Source: Rhodococcus maanshanensis NBRC 100610
GTDB taxonomy: Bacteria; Actinomycetota; Actinomycetes; Mycobacteriales; Mycobacteriaceae
DNA length: 64,000 nucleotides
Direction: 5' to 3'
Assembly: GCF_001894865.1 (NCBI RefSeq)
Contig: NZ_BCXA01000034.1
Coordinates: forward strand, 1 to 64,000
Part shown: positions 1 through 9,364 of the stretch, piece after piece
Position numbering within the stretch: the first letter of the stretch is position 1
How the letters are laid out: the number at the start of each line of letters is the position of its first letter
Made by a program: the position numbers and the translations under genes
Notes under the pieces: model-generated
Databases searched by the model: none
What the model was told of the DNA's origin: nothing
Seen by the model: the letters and a program-made list of their open reading frames with translations, nothing else

Positions 1-761
1 GACTTCTCTGCGGGAGCGTTCTTCGTCTCAGGCCCGTCCTGCCCTGGCTCTTCGACCCTCGAAACAGATGCTCGTTGTGGCGTCACGATGAACATCGTGC
101 CGTACGACGTTGAAAGCGCATGCAAGTGCATGGCCGCGGTCACAGTCGGGCGCGGCCGTAACCACCTGCCCCCGCCCGCAGCCACCGATGCGCGGCCTTT
201 CTCGTGATTGTCGACCGGTTGGTTGCTGGCCCATTGCGACGGGTCTGTGGGGAGGCCGGCCCGGGTGCTCGCACGGTGAGACCACTCAATGGTTGTCGAC
301 CCGAGGGCGTCGTTGTCCCTGTGGGGAGGAGGACGAGCCCTCGCCGCATCGCAGGATGACGTGGCTGGGCCGTGCCTGGCGAGTCCGACAGGCTGGAAGC
401 TTCGGGCTCAACAATGAATCGACAAGGGCGGCAGCGAGACCCTCTCGTCGGAACGAGTCCCCCTCCCGATCAATGCACCGCCGTCGGCGGCGATGAGCGA
501 ATCCGCCGCAGCCGCAACACAAAACTCTATGACTTCGTCCGCATGAAACTGCCCTCGTAATTGATCACGCTGATAACCGGCCTTCAAAGCGCCTTCCGCC
601 ACTGGGCGATCGCCACGCGACATGTAGCTCAGCAGGCGCGGGAAGCGCACAACACGATTGATGACTGACGAACGGGGTACGAGATACCGCTGTGTCCGTG
701 GCACTCTCGCCCTCTCGATCCGAACTGCTCAGTGCAAAAATTGGGCGGATCAATCTCAACG
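1..761. other. stretch without a supportable gene
   Basis: Several short overlapping frames are open here on both strands (for example 408-704 on the minus strand, 98 codons, and 110-496 on the plus strand), as expected by chance in GC-rich DNA. None shows a recognisable domain, a good ribosome binding site or a convincing amino-acid composition. Base composition is more mixed than in the recD gene that follows. I see no tRNA, no long repeat and no terminator that I can defend. The stretch lies downstream of the recCBD operon and may contain the end of its transcript. Confidence 0.4.
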
Positions 762-2612
762 TCACCCCCGCCGCAACCCACTCGCCCGCAACACCCGTCG
801 CCGCACCCCGGCCCGCACCGATGCCTCGTCCCCGACGATCCGCACGTGCCCGCGCGCCCGGGTGATGGCCGTGTACAACAACTCCCGCGTCAGCAGCGAC
901 GAGTCCTCGCCCGGCAGCACCACGGACACCGTGTCGTACTGGCTGCCCTGGCTGCGGTGGATCGTCATCGCGTACACCGTCTGCACCGCGGACAGCCGGC
1001 TTGGGTGCAGCAGCAGCGGCTCCTCGCCGCGAGCGAAGGCGGCCACCAGCTCGCCGTCGCCGCGGTCCACCACCACGCCGGTGTCACCGTTGTAGATCCG
1101 CACCTCATGATCGTTCGCGGTCACCAGCAGCGGCTGCCCGACGTACCAGCGGTCCGGGTCCAGCCGGGTCCCGGTGGCCGCGCCGATCCATTCCATCGAC
1201 GACCGCGCCCACCACGCCGCGCCGAACGGGCCGTCGCGGTGCGCGCACAGCAGCCGGTGCGACTCCGCCGCCCGCAGCGCCGCCACAGCGTCGCCGGCCG
1301 CGGCGGCCACGGTCACAGACGCCGCCGTGGTGACCACGTCCGAGCGCAGCGCCGCCAGGTCGTCCGGCGCCACGAAGGACACCTCCTCCGCCCCGGAGCG
1401 CAGGATCGCCATCACCGCGTCCTCGTCGCCGTCGCGCACTGCGACCGCCAGCCGGGCGATCTCGCCGCCGAATCGGCGCCCGCGGCTGAGCCGAACCACG
1501 CCGCCGCGCAACCGGTCCCGCTCCCCCGCGCTCAGCGCGGCCTCGTCGCGGTCGTCGGCCGCGTCCAGGTCCGCGCCCACCACCCGCGCCAGCACCGGGT
1601 TCTCCGTGCCGGTCACCGGCCGCGCCACCAGGTCCGCCAGCACCGCGCCCGCGTCCACCGACGTCAGCTGGTCCGGATCCCCCACCAGCACCAGCCGGGC
1701 GTCCGGGCGCAGCGCCTCGAGCAGCCGGCACATCATCGTCAGCGACACCATCGACGTCTCGTCGACCACCACCACGTCGTAAGGCAGGTGGTTGCCGGCG
1801 TTGTACCGGTACCGGCTCGCGCCCACCCGTTGCCAGCCGAGCATCCGGTGCAGCGTCATCGCCGCCAGCCCGGCGGGCAGCTTTACCTCCTCGGCCTGCT
1901 CGCGCACCGCCTCCTGCAGCCGGGCGGCCGCCTTGCCGGTCGGCGCGGCCAGCCCGATCCGTAGCCCGTCCCCGTGCCCGGCGACCAGCAGCGCCAGCAC
2001 CCGCGCCACCGTGTGCGTCTTGCCGGTGCCGGGCCCGCCGGCGATCACCGCCGTCCGGTGCGTGGCGGCCACCGCCGCGGCGATCCGCTGCCGGTCCGGG
2101 GCGGCCGCGCCGGCGAACAGCTCCGCCAGCCCCGCCCGCAACCGGTCCTCGTCCACCGCGGGATGCCCGAGCGCGCGCTCGTCGAGCACCCGCCGGATGG
2201 TCTGCTCCTGCCGAAAGTACTTCTCCAGGTAGAGCAGTCCGCCGTCGTCGGTGTCGACCAGCCGCAGCGGGCGCAGCGGCCCGGCGTCGCCGCCGATCAC
2301 CAGCGGGCTGCGGCGCAGCGCCGCCAGCACGTCCGCGTCCTCGGGCCAGGGCAGCGCCTCCAGGTCCACGCCCTCCGCAGCCGCGGACTCGTCGACGGTG
2401 ATCTCCCGGATCCGGCTCAGGTCCAGGCACACCGAGCCGGAGCGCACCGCGCGCACCGCCAGCGCCGTCGCCAGCAGCGCCTCCTCCGCGGCCTCCCCGC
2501 CGAGCGCGCCGAGCCGCAGCGCGACGTGCACGTCCGCGGCGGCGAGCACCCCGGCCTCGTTGAACACCCGCAGCGCGCCCTTGCCGCGCTGCGCCACCTG
2601 CACCTCGGTCAC
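762..2612 (-). CDS. recD: exodeoxyribonuclease V subunit alpha (RecD helicase)
   Basis: This is a 616-residue protein, close to the usual 575-620 for RecD. RecD is the 5'-3' motor of the RecBCD helicase/nuclease that processes double-strand breaks in the cytoplasm. A Walker A motif GGPGTGKT lies at residues 192-199. A DEAD-like VVVDETSMV follows about 110 residues later, and a C-terminal UvrD-type segment contains MTIHRSQGSQYD and an ITRA box. The start is GTG at 2612, which overlaps the recB stop codon by four bases (GTGA) and so suggests translational coupling. The frame stays open far upstream, but that part is an antisense-frame shadow of recB. It is the last gene of the recC-recB-recD operon. 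Confidence 0.95.
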   Translation of the reverse strand: MTEVQVAQRGKGALRVFNEAGVLAAADVHVALRLGALGGEAAEEALLATALAVRAVRSGSVCLDLSRIREITVDESAAAEGVDLEALPWPEDADVLAALRRSPLVIGGDAGPLRPLRLVDTDDGGLLYLEKYFRQEQTIRRVLDERALGHPAVDEDRLRAGLAELFAGAAAPDRQRIAAAVAATHRTAVIAGGPGTGKTHTVARVLALLVAGHGDGLRIGLAAPTGKAAARLQEAVREQAEEVKLPAGLAAMTLHRMLGWQRVGASRYRYNAGNHLPYDVVVVDETSMVSLTMMCRLLEALRPDARLVLVGDPDQLTSVDAGAVLADLVARPVTGTENPVLARVVGADLDAADDRDEAALSAGERDRLRGGVVRLSRGRRFGGEIARLAVAVRDGDEDAVMAILRSGAEEVSFVAPDDLAALRSDVVTTAASVTVAAAAGDAVAALRAAESHRLLCAHRDGPFGAAWWARSSMEWIGAATGTRLDPDRWYVGQPLLVTANDHEVRIYNGDTGVVVDRGDGELVAAFARGEEPLLLHPSRLSAVQTVYAMTIHRSQGSQYDTVSVVLPGEDSSLLTRELLYTAITRARGHVRIVGDEASVRAGVRRRVLRASGLRRG

Positions 2613-5600
2613 GGTGCCCCCTCGATTCCGGCCAGCAGATCCGACAGCTCGGTCACCAGCGCGGCCGGCGGGGCCCAGTCGAAGACGCCCGCGCCGGCCG
2701 GGCTGTCCGGGCCCGCCATGCCGCGCACGAACAGGTACTGCACCCCGCCGAGGTGGGTGGCCGGGTCGTAGCCGGGCAGCCGCCACCGCAGGTAGCGGTG
2801 CAGCGCAACCGAATACAGCAGCGCCTGCAGCGGGTAGTGGGCCCGCATCATCTCCGCGGCCATCGTCTCGGTGGTGAAGTCGGCGGTGGTCAGGTCGCCC
2901 GGTGCCAGCCGGTTCGTCTTGTAGTCCACCACCACGAACTTGTGTTCTGAAGGACCCCGCCCGGGCAGCCGCAGCACCGCGTCGATGCTGCCGGTGAGGT
3001 AGCCGCGCAGCGGCGCCGCGCCGAGGGTCTCGAACAACGCCGCGTAGTCGGCCAGCGGGTCGTCGGCGGGCAGGTGCCGACGCAGCAGCGGCGCGACCCC
3101 GGCGAGGGTCACCTCCGCGTCGGCGTCCTCGCCGCCGGCGAGCGGCAGCTCGAAGTCCAGCTCCGGCAATCGGTCCGACGGCGGGATCGAGGCCAAGGTG
3201 TGGCCGCCGCCCAACGGCGTGTGCAGCACCGGCAGCAGCGCGGCGGCCAGCGCGTCCGGGTCGACGCCCGAGTACCCGGCGGCCACCGTCTCGCGGCAGC
3301 AGCGCACCAGCTCGGCCTCCAGGTCCGCGGCGGCGGTGTCGACCTCCTCGAGGACCGCGTGCACCAGGGTGCCGAACGCGGCCCCGGCGGGCAGCCCGTT
3401 CATCGGCGACGGCAGGCCGACGGCGTCGGTGGGCGAGACCAGCGGTGGCTCGTCCGGCTCGTCGTCGAGCTCGGGTTCCTCCGCCTCGCTGCCCACGCTG
3501 GGTGGGGCGTCGTGCGCGTGCGCGGTCAGCGCCGAGTAGGAGGTGCGCCGCCAGGCGGCGTCGAGGTCGCGGTCGAAGCGCGCCGCGGCCAGCTCCCCCA
3601 CCTCGTCCTGCGGCGGCGTCCACTCCGGCACCACGATCGGGTCGGCGCCGACGGCCTCCACCCGCACCAGCTCGGAGTCGCCCGCCCAGGCCGAGAGCCG
3701 CTGCGCGACATCCGGATCGGCGGGCACCCGCTCCTGCGCCGGCACCTCCAGCTCGCCCGGCCGCCGGGCCAGCAGCATCCGGTGCAGCGGCGCGGCCCTG
3801 GTCGAGAAGGCGGGCGCCCACCACAGCACCAGCTGGCACATGGCCCGGGTCAGCGCGACGTACAGCAGCCGCAGCTCCTCCCCGGCCTCCTCGTCGTCGT
3901 GCCGCTTCTTGCGTTCGTTGTAGCCGGGGCCCTCGGGCCCGCCGACGTCGAGGATGCGGCGGCCGTCGGCGTCGTGCAGCAGCAGCTTGTCGGGCTTCGG
4001 GTTCTTCGCCGCATCCCACGCGTACGGCAGGTACACCAGCGGGTACTCGAGGCCCTTGGTGGCGTGCACGGTGGCGATCTGCACGGCCGCGGCGTCGCTG
4101 TCGAGGCGGCGGCTGCGGTCGACGCCGCCGACGGCGGGGTCGCGCATCCGGTCGGTGAGCCAGCGGGTGAGCGCGGTGAGCCCGAGGGATTCGGCGACGG
4201 CGGCCTCGTTGAGCAGCTGCGCGACGTGCCGCAGGTCGGTCAGGCGCCGCTCGCCCGCGGCCCGCGACAGCATCCGGGCCTCGAGCCCGCTCCAGGCGGC
4301 GAGCCGCTCGAACAGCGCCGCGAAGCCGGACTGCGCGAACACCGCCGCCAGGTCCCGCAGCCGCCCGCCGATCTCCGCGACCGCGTCGTCGCCGGCGCCG
4401 TCGAGTTCGGCTGCGGTGCGCCCGAGCAGTGGGGTGAGCGCGGCCAGCCGCACCCGGTCCGAGCGATGCGGCTGCTCGATGGCCTGCAGCACCCACAGCC
4501 AGTCCCGGGCGGCGGGGGTGAGGAACACACTGAGCCCGCCGACGGTGACCGCGGGCACCCCGGCGCGGTCCAGCGCGTCGTGCACCAGGGCGACCTGCGC
4601 GTTGGTGCGCACCAGCACCGCGATGTCGCCGGGCTCGGCGGGCCGCGGCCCGCCGCCCAGGTCCACCGTCTGACCGCCGCCGAGCAGCCCCGCGATGTCC
4701 GCGGCCAGGTCCGCCGCGACCCGCCCGCGCAGCGGCCCGACGGCGGGAAAGCCGGTCTTGCCCAACGGTCCCGCGCCCGCGCGCGGCAGGTGCCGCAGCC
4801 GCAGCGGCACCGCCCCGCCGATCCGCGACCCCGTCTTCGCGGCGTCGACGGGGTGCACCACGATCTGCGGGTGGCCGAGCGCGGCGCCGCCGTGCAGGTG
4901 CGCGAGCGCGTCCAGCAGCGGGCCGTCGCTGCGCCAGTTGGTGGTGAGCTCCTGGTGGCTGTCGGCGGCGCCGACAGCGTCCAGGTAGGCCAGCACCTCC
5001 GCGCCGCGGAACGCGTAGATGGCCTGCTTCGGATCGCCGACGAGGATCAGCGTCGACTGCCCGTGGAAGGCGCTGCGCAGGATCCCCCATTGCAGCGGGT
5101 CGGTGTCCTGGAACTCGTCGACGAGCACCACCGAGTAGCGGTCTCGGACCCGTCGGCACGCGGCCGGGCCGTGCACGGGGTCGGTGAGCACGCCGTGCAG
5201 CAGGGCCGGCAGGTCGTCGAAGTCGCGCAGGCCGACCGCGCGCTTGCGGCGGTGCGCCTCGGCGCGCACGGCGGCGGCGAACGCGGCCGCGTCGCCAGCG
5301 GGGGTCCCCTCCGCGTCGTCGGGCGCGAGCTGCGCCTGCGGGTCGAAGATGGCCGCCCGCGCGGCCTTTCGCGCCTCGCCCGGGGTCAGCGAGGGCGACC
5401 CGGCCCGCCCGAAGGTGCTCAGGTAGAGGTCGCCGATCACCTCCGCGTTGAGGTCGGCGGCCTCCTCGACCAGCACCGCGTCGGGGTCGCGTTCGCCGGC
5501 CATGCCGAGGCCGTCGAGCATGCGCTGGCAGAAGCTGTGGGTGGTGGCGATGGTGGCGGCGTCGAAGTCGGACAGGGCCTGCAGCAGGCGTCGCCTGCGC

Positions 5601-5905
5601 AGCGCCACGGTGTCGGGGTCGGCGTCGGCGAGGTGCGCGACGAGCGGGTCCCGGCTGGTCGCCGGGTCCGCGAGACCGGCCGCGGCGGAGGCGAACCGCT
5701 CTCTGGTGCGTTCGCGCAGCTCCTTCGTCGCGGCCCGGCTGAAGGTGACGAGCAGCAGGCTCGCCGGGTCCACCCCGGCCTCGGCTACGAAGCGCGCGGC
5801 CAGGCCGACGATGGCGTAGGTCTTGCCGGTGCCCGCGCTCGCCTCGAGCACGGTGGTGCCCTTCGGCAGCGGGCCGAGCAGGTCGAACGCGGTGCGCTCG
5901 GTCAT
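2609..5905 (-). CDS. recB: exodeoxyribonuclease V subunit beta (RecB helicase-nuclease)
   Basis: A 1098-residue UvrD-family helicase with a C-terminal RecB nuclease domain. It supplies the 3'-5' motor and the only nuclease site of RecBCD. The Walker A motif ASAGTGKT is at residues 22-29. VVLVDEFQDTDPLQW (Walker B) and VGDPKQAIYAFRGAE follow, then the helicase motif HATKGLEYPLVYLP. Near the C-terminus, GTLVHAVLEE and FVVVDYKTNRL carry the nuclease His and Asp-x-Lys, so the nuclease looks intact. The ATG at 5905 overlaps the recC stop (ATGA). Gene order C-B-D without recX or ptr is the usual actinobacterial arrangement. Confidence 0.96.
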   Translation of the reverse strand: MTERTAFDLLGPLPKGTTVLEASAGTGKTYAIVGLAARFVAEAGVDPASLLLVTFSRAATKELRERTRERFASAAAGLADPATSRDPLVAHLADADPDTVALRRRRLLQALSDFDAATIATTHSFCQRMLDGLGMAGERDPDAVLVEEAADLNAEVIGDLYLSTFGRAGSPSLTPGEARKAARAAIFDPQAQLAPDDAEGTPAGDAAAFAAAVRAEAHRRKRAVGLRDFDDLPALLHGVLTDPVHGPAACRRVRDRYSVVLVDEFQDTDPLQWGILRSAFHGQSTLILVGDPKQAIYAFRGAEVLAYLDAVGAADSHQELTTNWRSDGPLLDALAHLHGGAALGHPQIVVHPVDAAKTGSRIGGAVPLRLRHLPRAGAGPLGKTGFPAVGPLRGRVAADLAADIAGLLGGGQTVDLGGGPRPAEPGDIAVLVRTNAQVALVHDALDRAGVPAVTVGGLSVFLTPAARDWLWVLQAIEQPHRSDRVRLAALTPLLGRTAAELDGAGDDAVAEIGGRLRDLAAVFAQSGFAALFERLAAWSGLEARMLSRAAGERRLTDLRHVAQLLNEAAVAESLGLTALTRWLTDRMRDPAVGGVDRSRRLDSDAAAVQIATVHATKGLEYPLVYLPYAWDAAKNPKPDKLLLHDADGRRILDVGGPEGPGYNERKKRHDDEEAGEELRLLYVALTRAMCQLVLWWAPAFSTRAAPLHRMLLARRPGELEVPAQERVPADPDVAQRLSAWAGDSELVRVEAVGADPIVVPEWTPPQDEVGELAAARFDRDLDAAWRRTSYSALTAHAHDAPPSVGSEAEEPELDDEPDEPPLVSPTDAVGLPSPMNGLPAGAAFGTLVHAVLEEVDTAAADLEAELVRCCRETVAAGYSGVDPDALAAALLPVLHTPLGGGHTLASIPPSDRLPELDFELPLAGGEDADAEVTLAGVAPLLRRHLPADDPLADYAALFETLGAAPLRGYLTGSIDAVLRLPGRGPSEHKFVVVDYKTNRLAPGDLTTADFTTETMAAEMMRAHYPLQALLYSVALHRYLRWRLPGYDPATHLGGVQYLFVRGMAGPDSPAGAGVFDWAPPAALVTELSDLLAGIEGAP

Positions 5906-8900
5906 GGCTCCCCCAACGTTTCGGCCGCCAGCAGCGGGTCCCACAGCTCGCGGGCCATCGCCCCGAAGAGGCTGCCCTCCACCGGATCCGGCGCCTCGGT
6001 GAGCACGGACAGCGCGGGCGCGGCCCCGTACACGTAGCCGAGGTGCCGGTCGGTGGCGTCGCCGAAGGTGCCGCCCCACTCCTTGCCCGCGGCCTCCATC
6101 GCCATCTCGACGGAGGCGCCGCCGGAGCGGCGTTCCGCGTAGGCCGCGGACGCTCCGGTCGCCATCGGCGGCGGGGCCTGCAGGCCCCGGTCGCGCAGCT
6201 CGACGAGGCGCACCAGCAGGGCCAGCGCGTCCTCGGGCGCGGTGAGGGTGGACTGCCAGGTGGGCCGGCGGTACTGGCCGCGGCCGGTGGTCACCGCCCG
6301 CCAGGCGGTCTCGCGCGGCCCGGCCGACGCGGCGACCGCCAGCTGCTGCGCCCAGGCCGTCAGCCGGTGCTTGGGCGCCAACCGCGAGAACGTGGTCCGC
6401 GCGATCACCGTCCCGTACACGCCGCCGACGGTGCCGGTGAGCCGCCGACCGGATCCGAGATCGACGTCCACGTCGATCGTGTCGGCGCGGCCGGGCTGGC
6501 GTCCGGCGGCGGCGAGGGAGCGCACCGTCGCCTCGATCTCGCCGAGGGCGCCCTCCCCCAGGCCAAACGGCGGCAGCGTGCCGCGGCGCCACTCGGCGGC
6601 CCGGAAGTCGGCGACGCCCTCCGCAAAGTCCCGGCCGTCGGCGAGCAGTGTCGCGAGCATCCGTTCCCCGATGTCCCACTTCCCCAACGGGTCCAGCTCC
6701 AGGTCCAGCGCGTCGGCGATGTCCTCGTCGAGCTCCGGCACCCGCAGCCCGAGCCGCTGCCGCAGGAACGCCTGGGTGGGGTGGACGAGGAACGCGACGA
6801 GTTCGGCGAGGTCGACGTCGCCCGGGGCCCTCGGCGGCAGCGGCTCCGCGAGGAAGGCCGCCTCCGGCTCGGGCGGGCGCTGCGCGGCCCGGGCCCCGGC
6901 CAGCGCGGCGGCGTCGAAGCTGAACGGTTTCTCGGGCCGGAAGTTGCGGGCGTCGAACGGCTGCAACGGATGCCGCGTCAGCGTCGCGTCCGCGTGTCCG
7001 GCCATGGTGTCGAGGACGTCGCACAGCTCGCTGAGCGGGATCGCGGGCGGCCGCCGGGAGCCGCTGACCGGGTCGGCGCCCGTGTAGAACAGCACCAGCT
7101 TCTCGCTCGCGGACATCACCGCGTCGAGCAGCAGCTGGCGGTCCTCGCTGCGCGGATCCCGTTCCCCCGGTAGCGGTGTCCGCGCGAGCACGTCGTCGCC
7201 GTCGACGCCGGCGCCGCGCGGGAAGACCTCGTCGTCGAGCCCGAGCAACACCACCACCCGGTGCGGCACCGAGCGCATCGGCACCATGGTGCACACCGTC
7301 AGCTCGCCGGTGCGGAAGTTGGCGCGGGTGGGGCGCCCCGCCAGCCGGGCGCGGAGCATCGCCCGCACGTCGGCCAGCCGCAGCTCGCGGTCGTCGCCGT
7401 GTTCGACGGCGGCGGCCAGCTCGCGCTGCGCCTGACCCAGCTGCCAGGCGTCGCGCTCGCGCACGTCGACGAGCAGGTCGAGGGCGCGGGCCAGTCCCGC
7501 CGACCACCCGCCCGTCGGCTGCGGGCCGCGCAGCCCGCGCAGGGACACGTCGAGCCGGTCGACGAACTCGGCCAGCCGGCCGGTGAGGTCGATGTCGTTG
7601 CTGTCGACGTCGTCGAGCGGCAGCGCCAGCGCGAGCCACTGGCCGTCGGCGCCGTCCGCGGCGGCGCCGAGCAGGATGCGGTCCAGCGCCGACCGCAGGG
7701 TGTTCTGCGGGAAGTCGCCGAGCCCGAAGTCGGTGCGCTGCAACGGCCCGATCCCCCACCGCGCCCCGGCGGCGGTGGTCCACTCGCGCAGCCGCTCGAG
7801 GTCGTCGTCGCTGAACCGGAAGCGGCGGCGGACGGGTTCGGCAGCGGCGAGGTCGAGCACCTGGCTGGCGGTGACGCGGCCGTCGGCCAGCCCGAGCAGC
7901 GTCGCGACGACGGCGAGCACCGGATTGGTCTGGTGCAGTGCCCGATCGGCGAGGCGCACCCGCAGCCGGTGCCCGGGGTGGCCGACCGATTCCTGACCGA
8001 ACGCGGCCCGCACCAGCGGCGCGTAGGTCTCGACGTCCGGGCACATGATCAGCACGTCGCGCGGCTCGAGCGTCGGGTCGTCCTGAAATAGGTGCAGCAG
8101 GGTCTCGCGCAGCACCTCCACCTGCCGGGCCGGGCCGTGGCAGGAGTGCACCTGCACGCTGCCGTCGGCGGATGCCCCGGCGGTGGGCGCGCGGTCGGCG
8201 GCGATGTCGGCCTGCAGCCGGCCGAGCAGGGTGTCCGGGGTCGGGGCGCCGCTGTGGTGCGCGTGCTCGATGCCGGGGCGGCTGAGCCGGGCCTGCAGCT
8301 CACGGACGTCCCGGGCCAGCCCGGCCAGCAGCGGGTGCGTGACGGCGAGCGCGCCGTCGTCGTCGGCGCGGGTCGCCGCGGGCGCTCGATCGGCCAGCGC
8401 CGCCCACATGCCGGGGCTGGGGTGCGGAACCCACAGGTGCACATCGCGATTCGCGGCGATCGCGGACAGCACGTCGATCTGGGCGGTGGTGAGCCGAGTG
8501 GGCCCGAACACCGAGATCCGGTCCGGCAGGTCGAGCAACCCCGGCTCGTCGCGCAGCCGCGAGCAGGCGCCGACCAGCCGCTCGGCCGGGCTGGGGCAGC
8601 CGATCCGCTCCCGCAGCCGCCGCCACAGCTCGGCCTGCCACAGCAGGTCGTCGTCCAGCGGGCCGCCGGCGCCGTCGGTATCGCGCCCCTCGGACCAGTC
8701 CACCAGCATCGCGGGGCGCTGCGCGCCATAGCTGCGGAACAGCTCCGTCAGGTGCGCGGCGGTGCCGTAGCGGCGACCGCTTCGGTGGTCGTCGGCGCCG
8801 CGGCCGAGGTGTCGCGCCAGCACCGACGCCCACGGCTCGTCGAGGACATCGTCGATCACGCCGAGCAGCGTCCAGAGCGATCGCGCCGGGTTCCACGGGT

Positions 8901-9165
8901 CCTCGTCCGCGGTCATCCCGGTCGCCGCGGCCACGGCCTCGTCCACCAGCCGGGTCGGGGACGGGAACTCGATGTTCGCCGCCACCCCGTCGCCATCCAC
9001 CGCGCCGAGCGTGGCCGACAGCCGTTGGGTGAGCCAGCGCTCGACGCCCTTGGCGGGGACCGCGATCACCTCGCGGGCGAACGGATCGGCCAGCGGGTCC
9101 TTCAGAACGTCGGCGAGCCCGGCCGCCAGGGTGTCGGAGCGTTCGGCGCGGTGCAGCGTCAGCAC
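5902..9165 (-). CDS. recC: exodeoxyribonuclease V subunit gamma (RecC)
   Basis: A 1087-residue RecC, the subunit that splits the duplex and scans for the recombination hotspot in RecBCD enzymes. The N-terminus contains the conserved stretch VIAVPAKGVERWLTQRLS, followed by an inactivated helicase fold without a Walker A motif, as expected for RecC. I chose the GTG at 9165 because GAGGGGGAG lies just upstream and homologues begin with a short strand before the RWL motif. The frame is open to 9390, but that extension has no family-like sequence. It is the first gene of the recCBD operon, and the 199 bases to the divergent kinase gene at 9365 should hold its promoter. Confidence 0.94.
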   Translation of the reverse strand: MLTLHRAERSDTLAAGLADVLKDPLADPFAREVIAVPAKGVERWLTQRLSATLGAVDGDGVAANIEFPSPTRLVDEAVAAATGMTADEDPWNPARSLWTLLGVIDDVLDEPWASVLARHLGRGADDHRSGRRYGTAAHLTELFRSYGAQRPAMLVDWSEGRDTDGAGGPLDDDLLWQAELWRRLRERIGCPSPAERLVGACSRLRDEPGLLDLPDRISVFGPTRLTTAQIDVLSAIAANRDVHLWVPHPSPGMWAALADRAPAATRADDDGALAVTHPLLAGLARDVRELQARLSRPGIEHAHHSGAPTPDTLLGRLQADIAADRAPTAGASADGSVQVHSCHGPARQVEVLRETLLHLFQDDPTLEPRDVLIMCPDVETYAPLVRAAFGQESVGHPGHRLRVRLADRALHQTNPVLAVVATLLGLADGRVTASQVLDLAAAEPVRRRFRFSDDDLERLREWTTAAGARWGIGPLQRTDFGLGDFPQNTLRSALDRILLGAAADGADGQWLALALPLDDVDSNDIDLTGRLAEFVDRLDVSLRGLRGPQPTGGWSAGLARALDLLVDVRERDAWQLGQAQRELAAAVEHGDDRELRLADVRAMLRARLAGRPTRANFRTGELTVCTMVPMRSVPHRVVVLLGLDDEVFPRGAGVDGDDVLARTPLPGERDPRSEDRQLLLDAVMSASEKLVLFYTGADPVSGSRRPPAIPLSELCDVLDTMAGHADATLTRHPLQPFDARNFRPEKPFSFDAAALAGARAAQRPPEPEAAFLAEPLPPRAPGDVDLAELVAFLVHPTQAFLRQRLGLRVPELDEDIADALDLELDPLGKWDIGERMLATLLADGRDFAEGVADFRAAEWRRGTLPPFGLGEGALGEIEATVRSLAAAGRQPGRADTIDVDVDLGSGRRLTGTVGGVYGTVIARTTFSRLAPKHRLTAWAQQLAVAASAGPRETAWRAVTTGRGQYRRPTWQSTLTAPEDALALLVRLVELRDRGLQAPPPMATGASAAYAERRSGGASVEMAMEAAGKEWGGTFGDATDRHLGYVYGAAPALSVLTEAPDPVEGSLFGAMARELWDPLLAAETLGEP

Positions 9166-9364
9166 GTGCTCCCCCTCGGTTCGGACTCCGCGAATGGTCG
9201 GCTCAGGCTTATCACAGCGCACCGACCACCCGGGTCGGGCGCGCGCGAGCGCTGGTAGAGCGCCCGTGGCGAGTGGCACTATGGAGTCCCGGGGTCGGGC
9301 CGGATCTGTCCGTGAGGTGAATGCCGTGCCGCATCGTCGAGGACCCGCCAGGGCGGCCTGACCG

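Noticed and set aside
408-704. 98-codon minus-strand frame in the left-edge gap
   Set aside because: No domain, no clear ribosome binding site, and overlapping frames of similar length on both strands. I could not support it as a gene.
2613-5159. Upstream extension of the recD frame, giving an apparent 1465-residue protein
   Set aside because: The extra part is Arg/Ala/Gly-rich, has no motifs and lies across recB in another frame. RecD begins at GTG 2612 with a GTGA overlap.
3074-6037. Long plus-strand open frame opposite recB (987 codons)
   Set aside because: Antisense shadow of a GC-rich gene: biased Arg/Gly/Val/Gln composition, no domain, no ribosome binding site.
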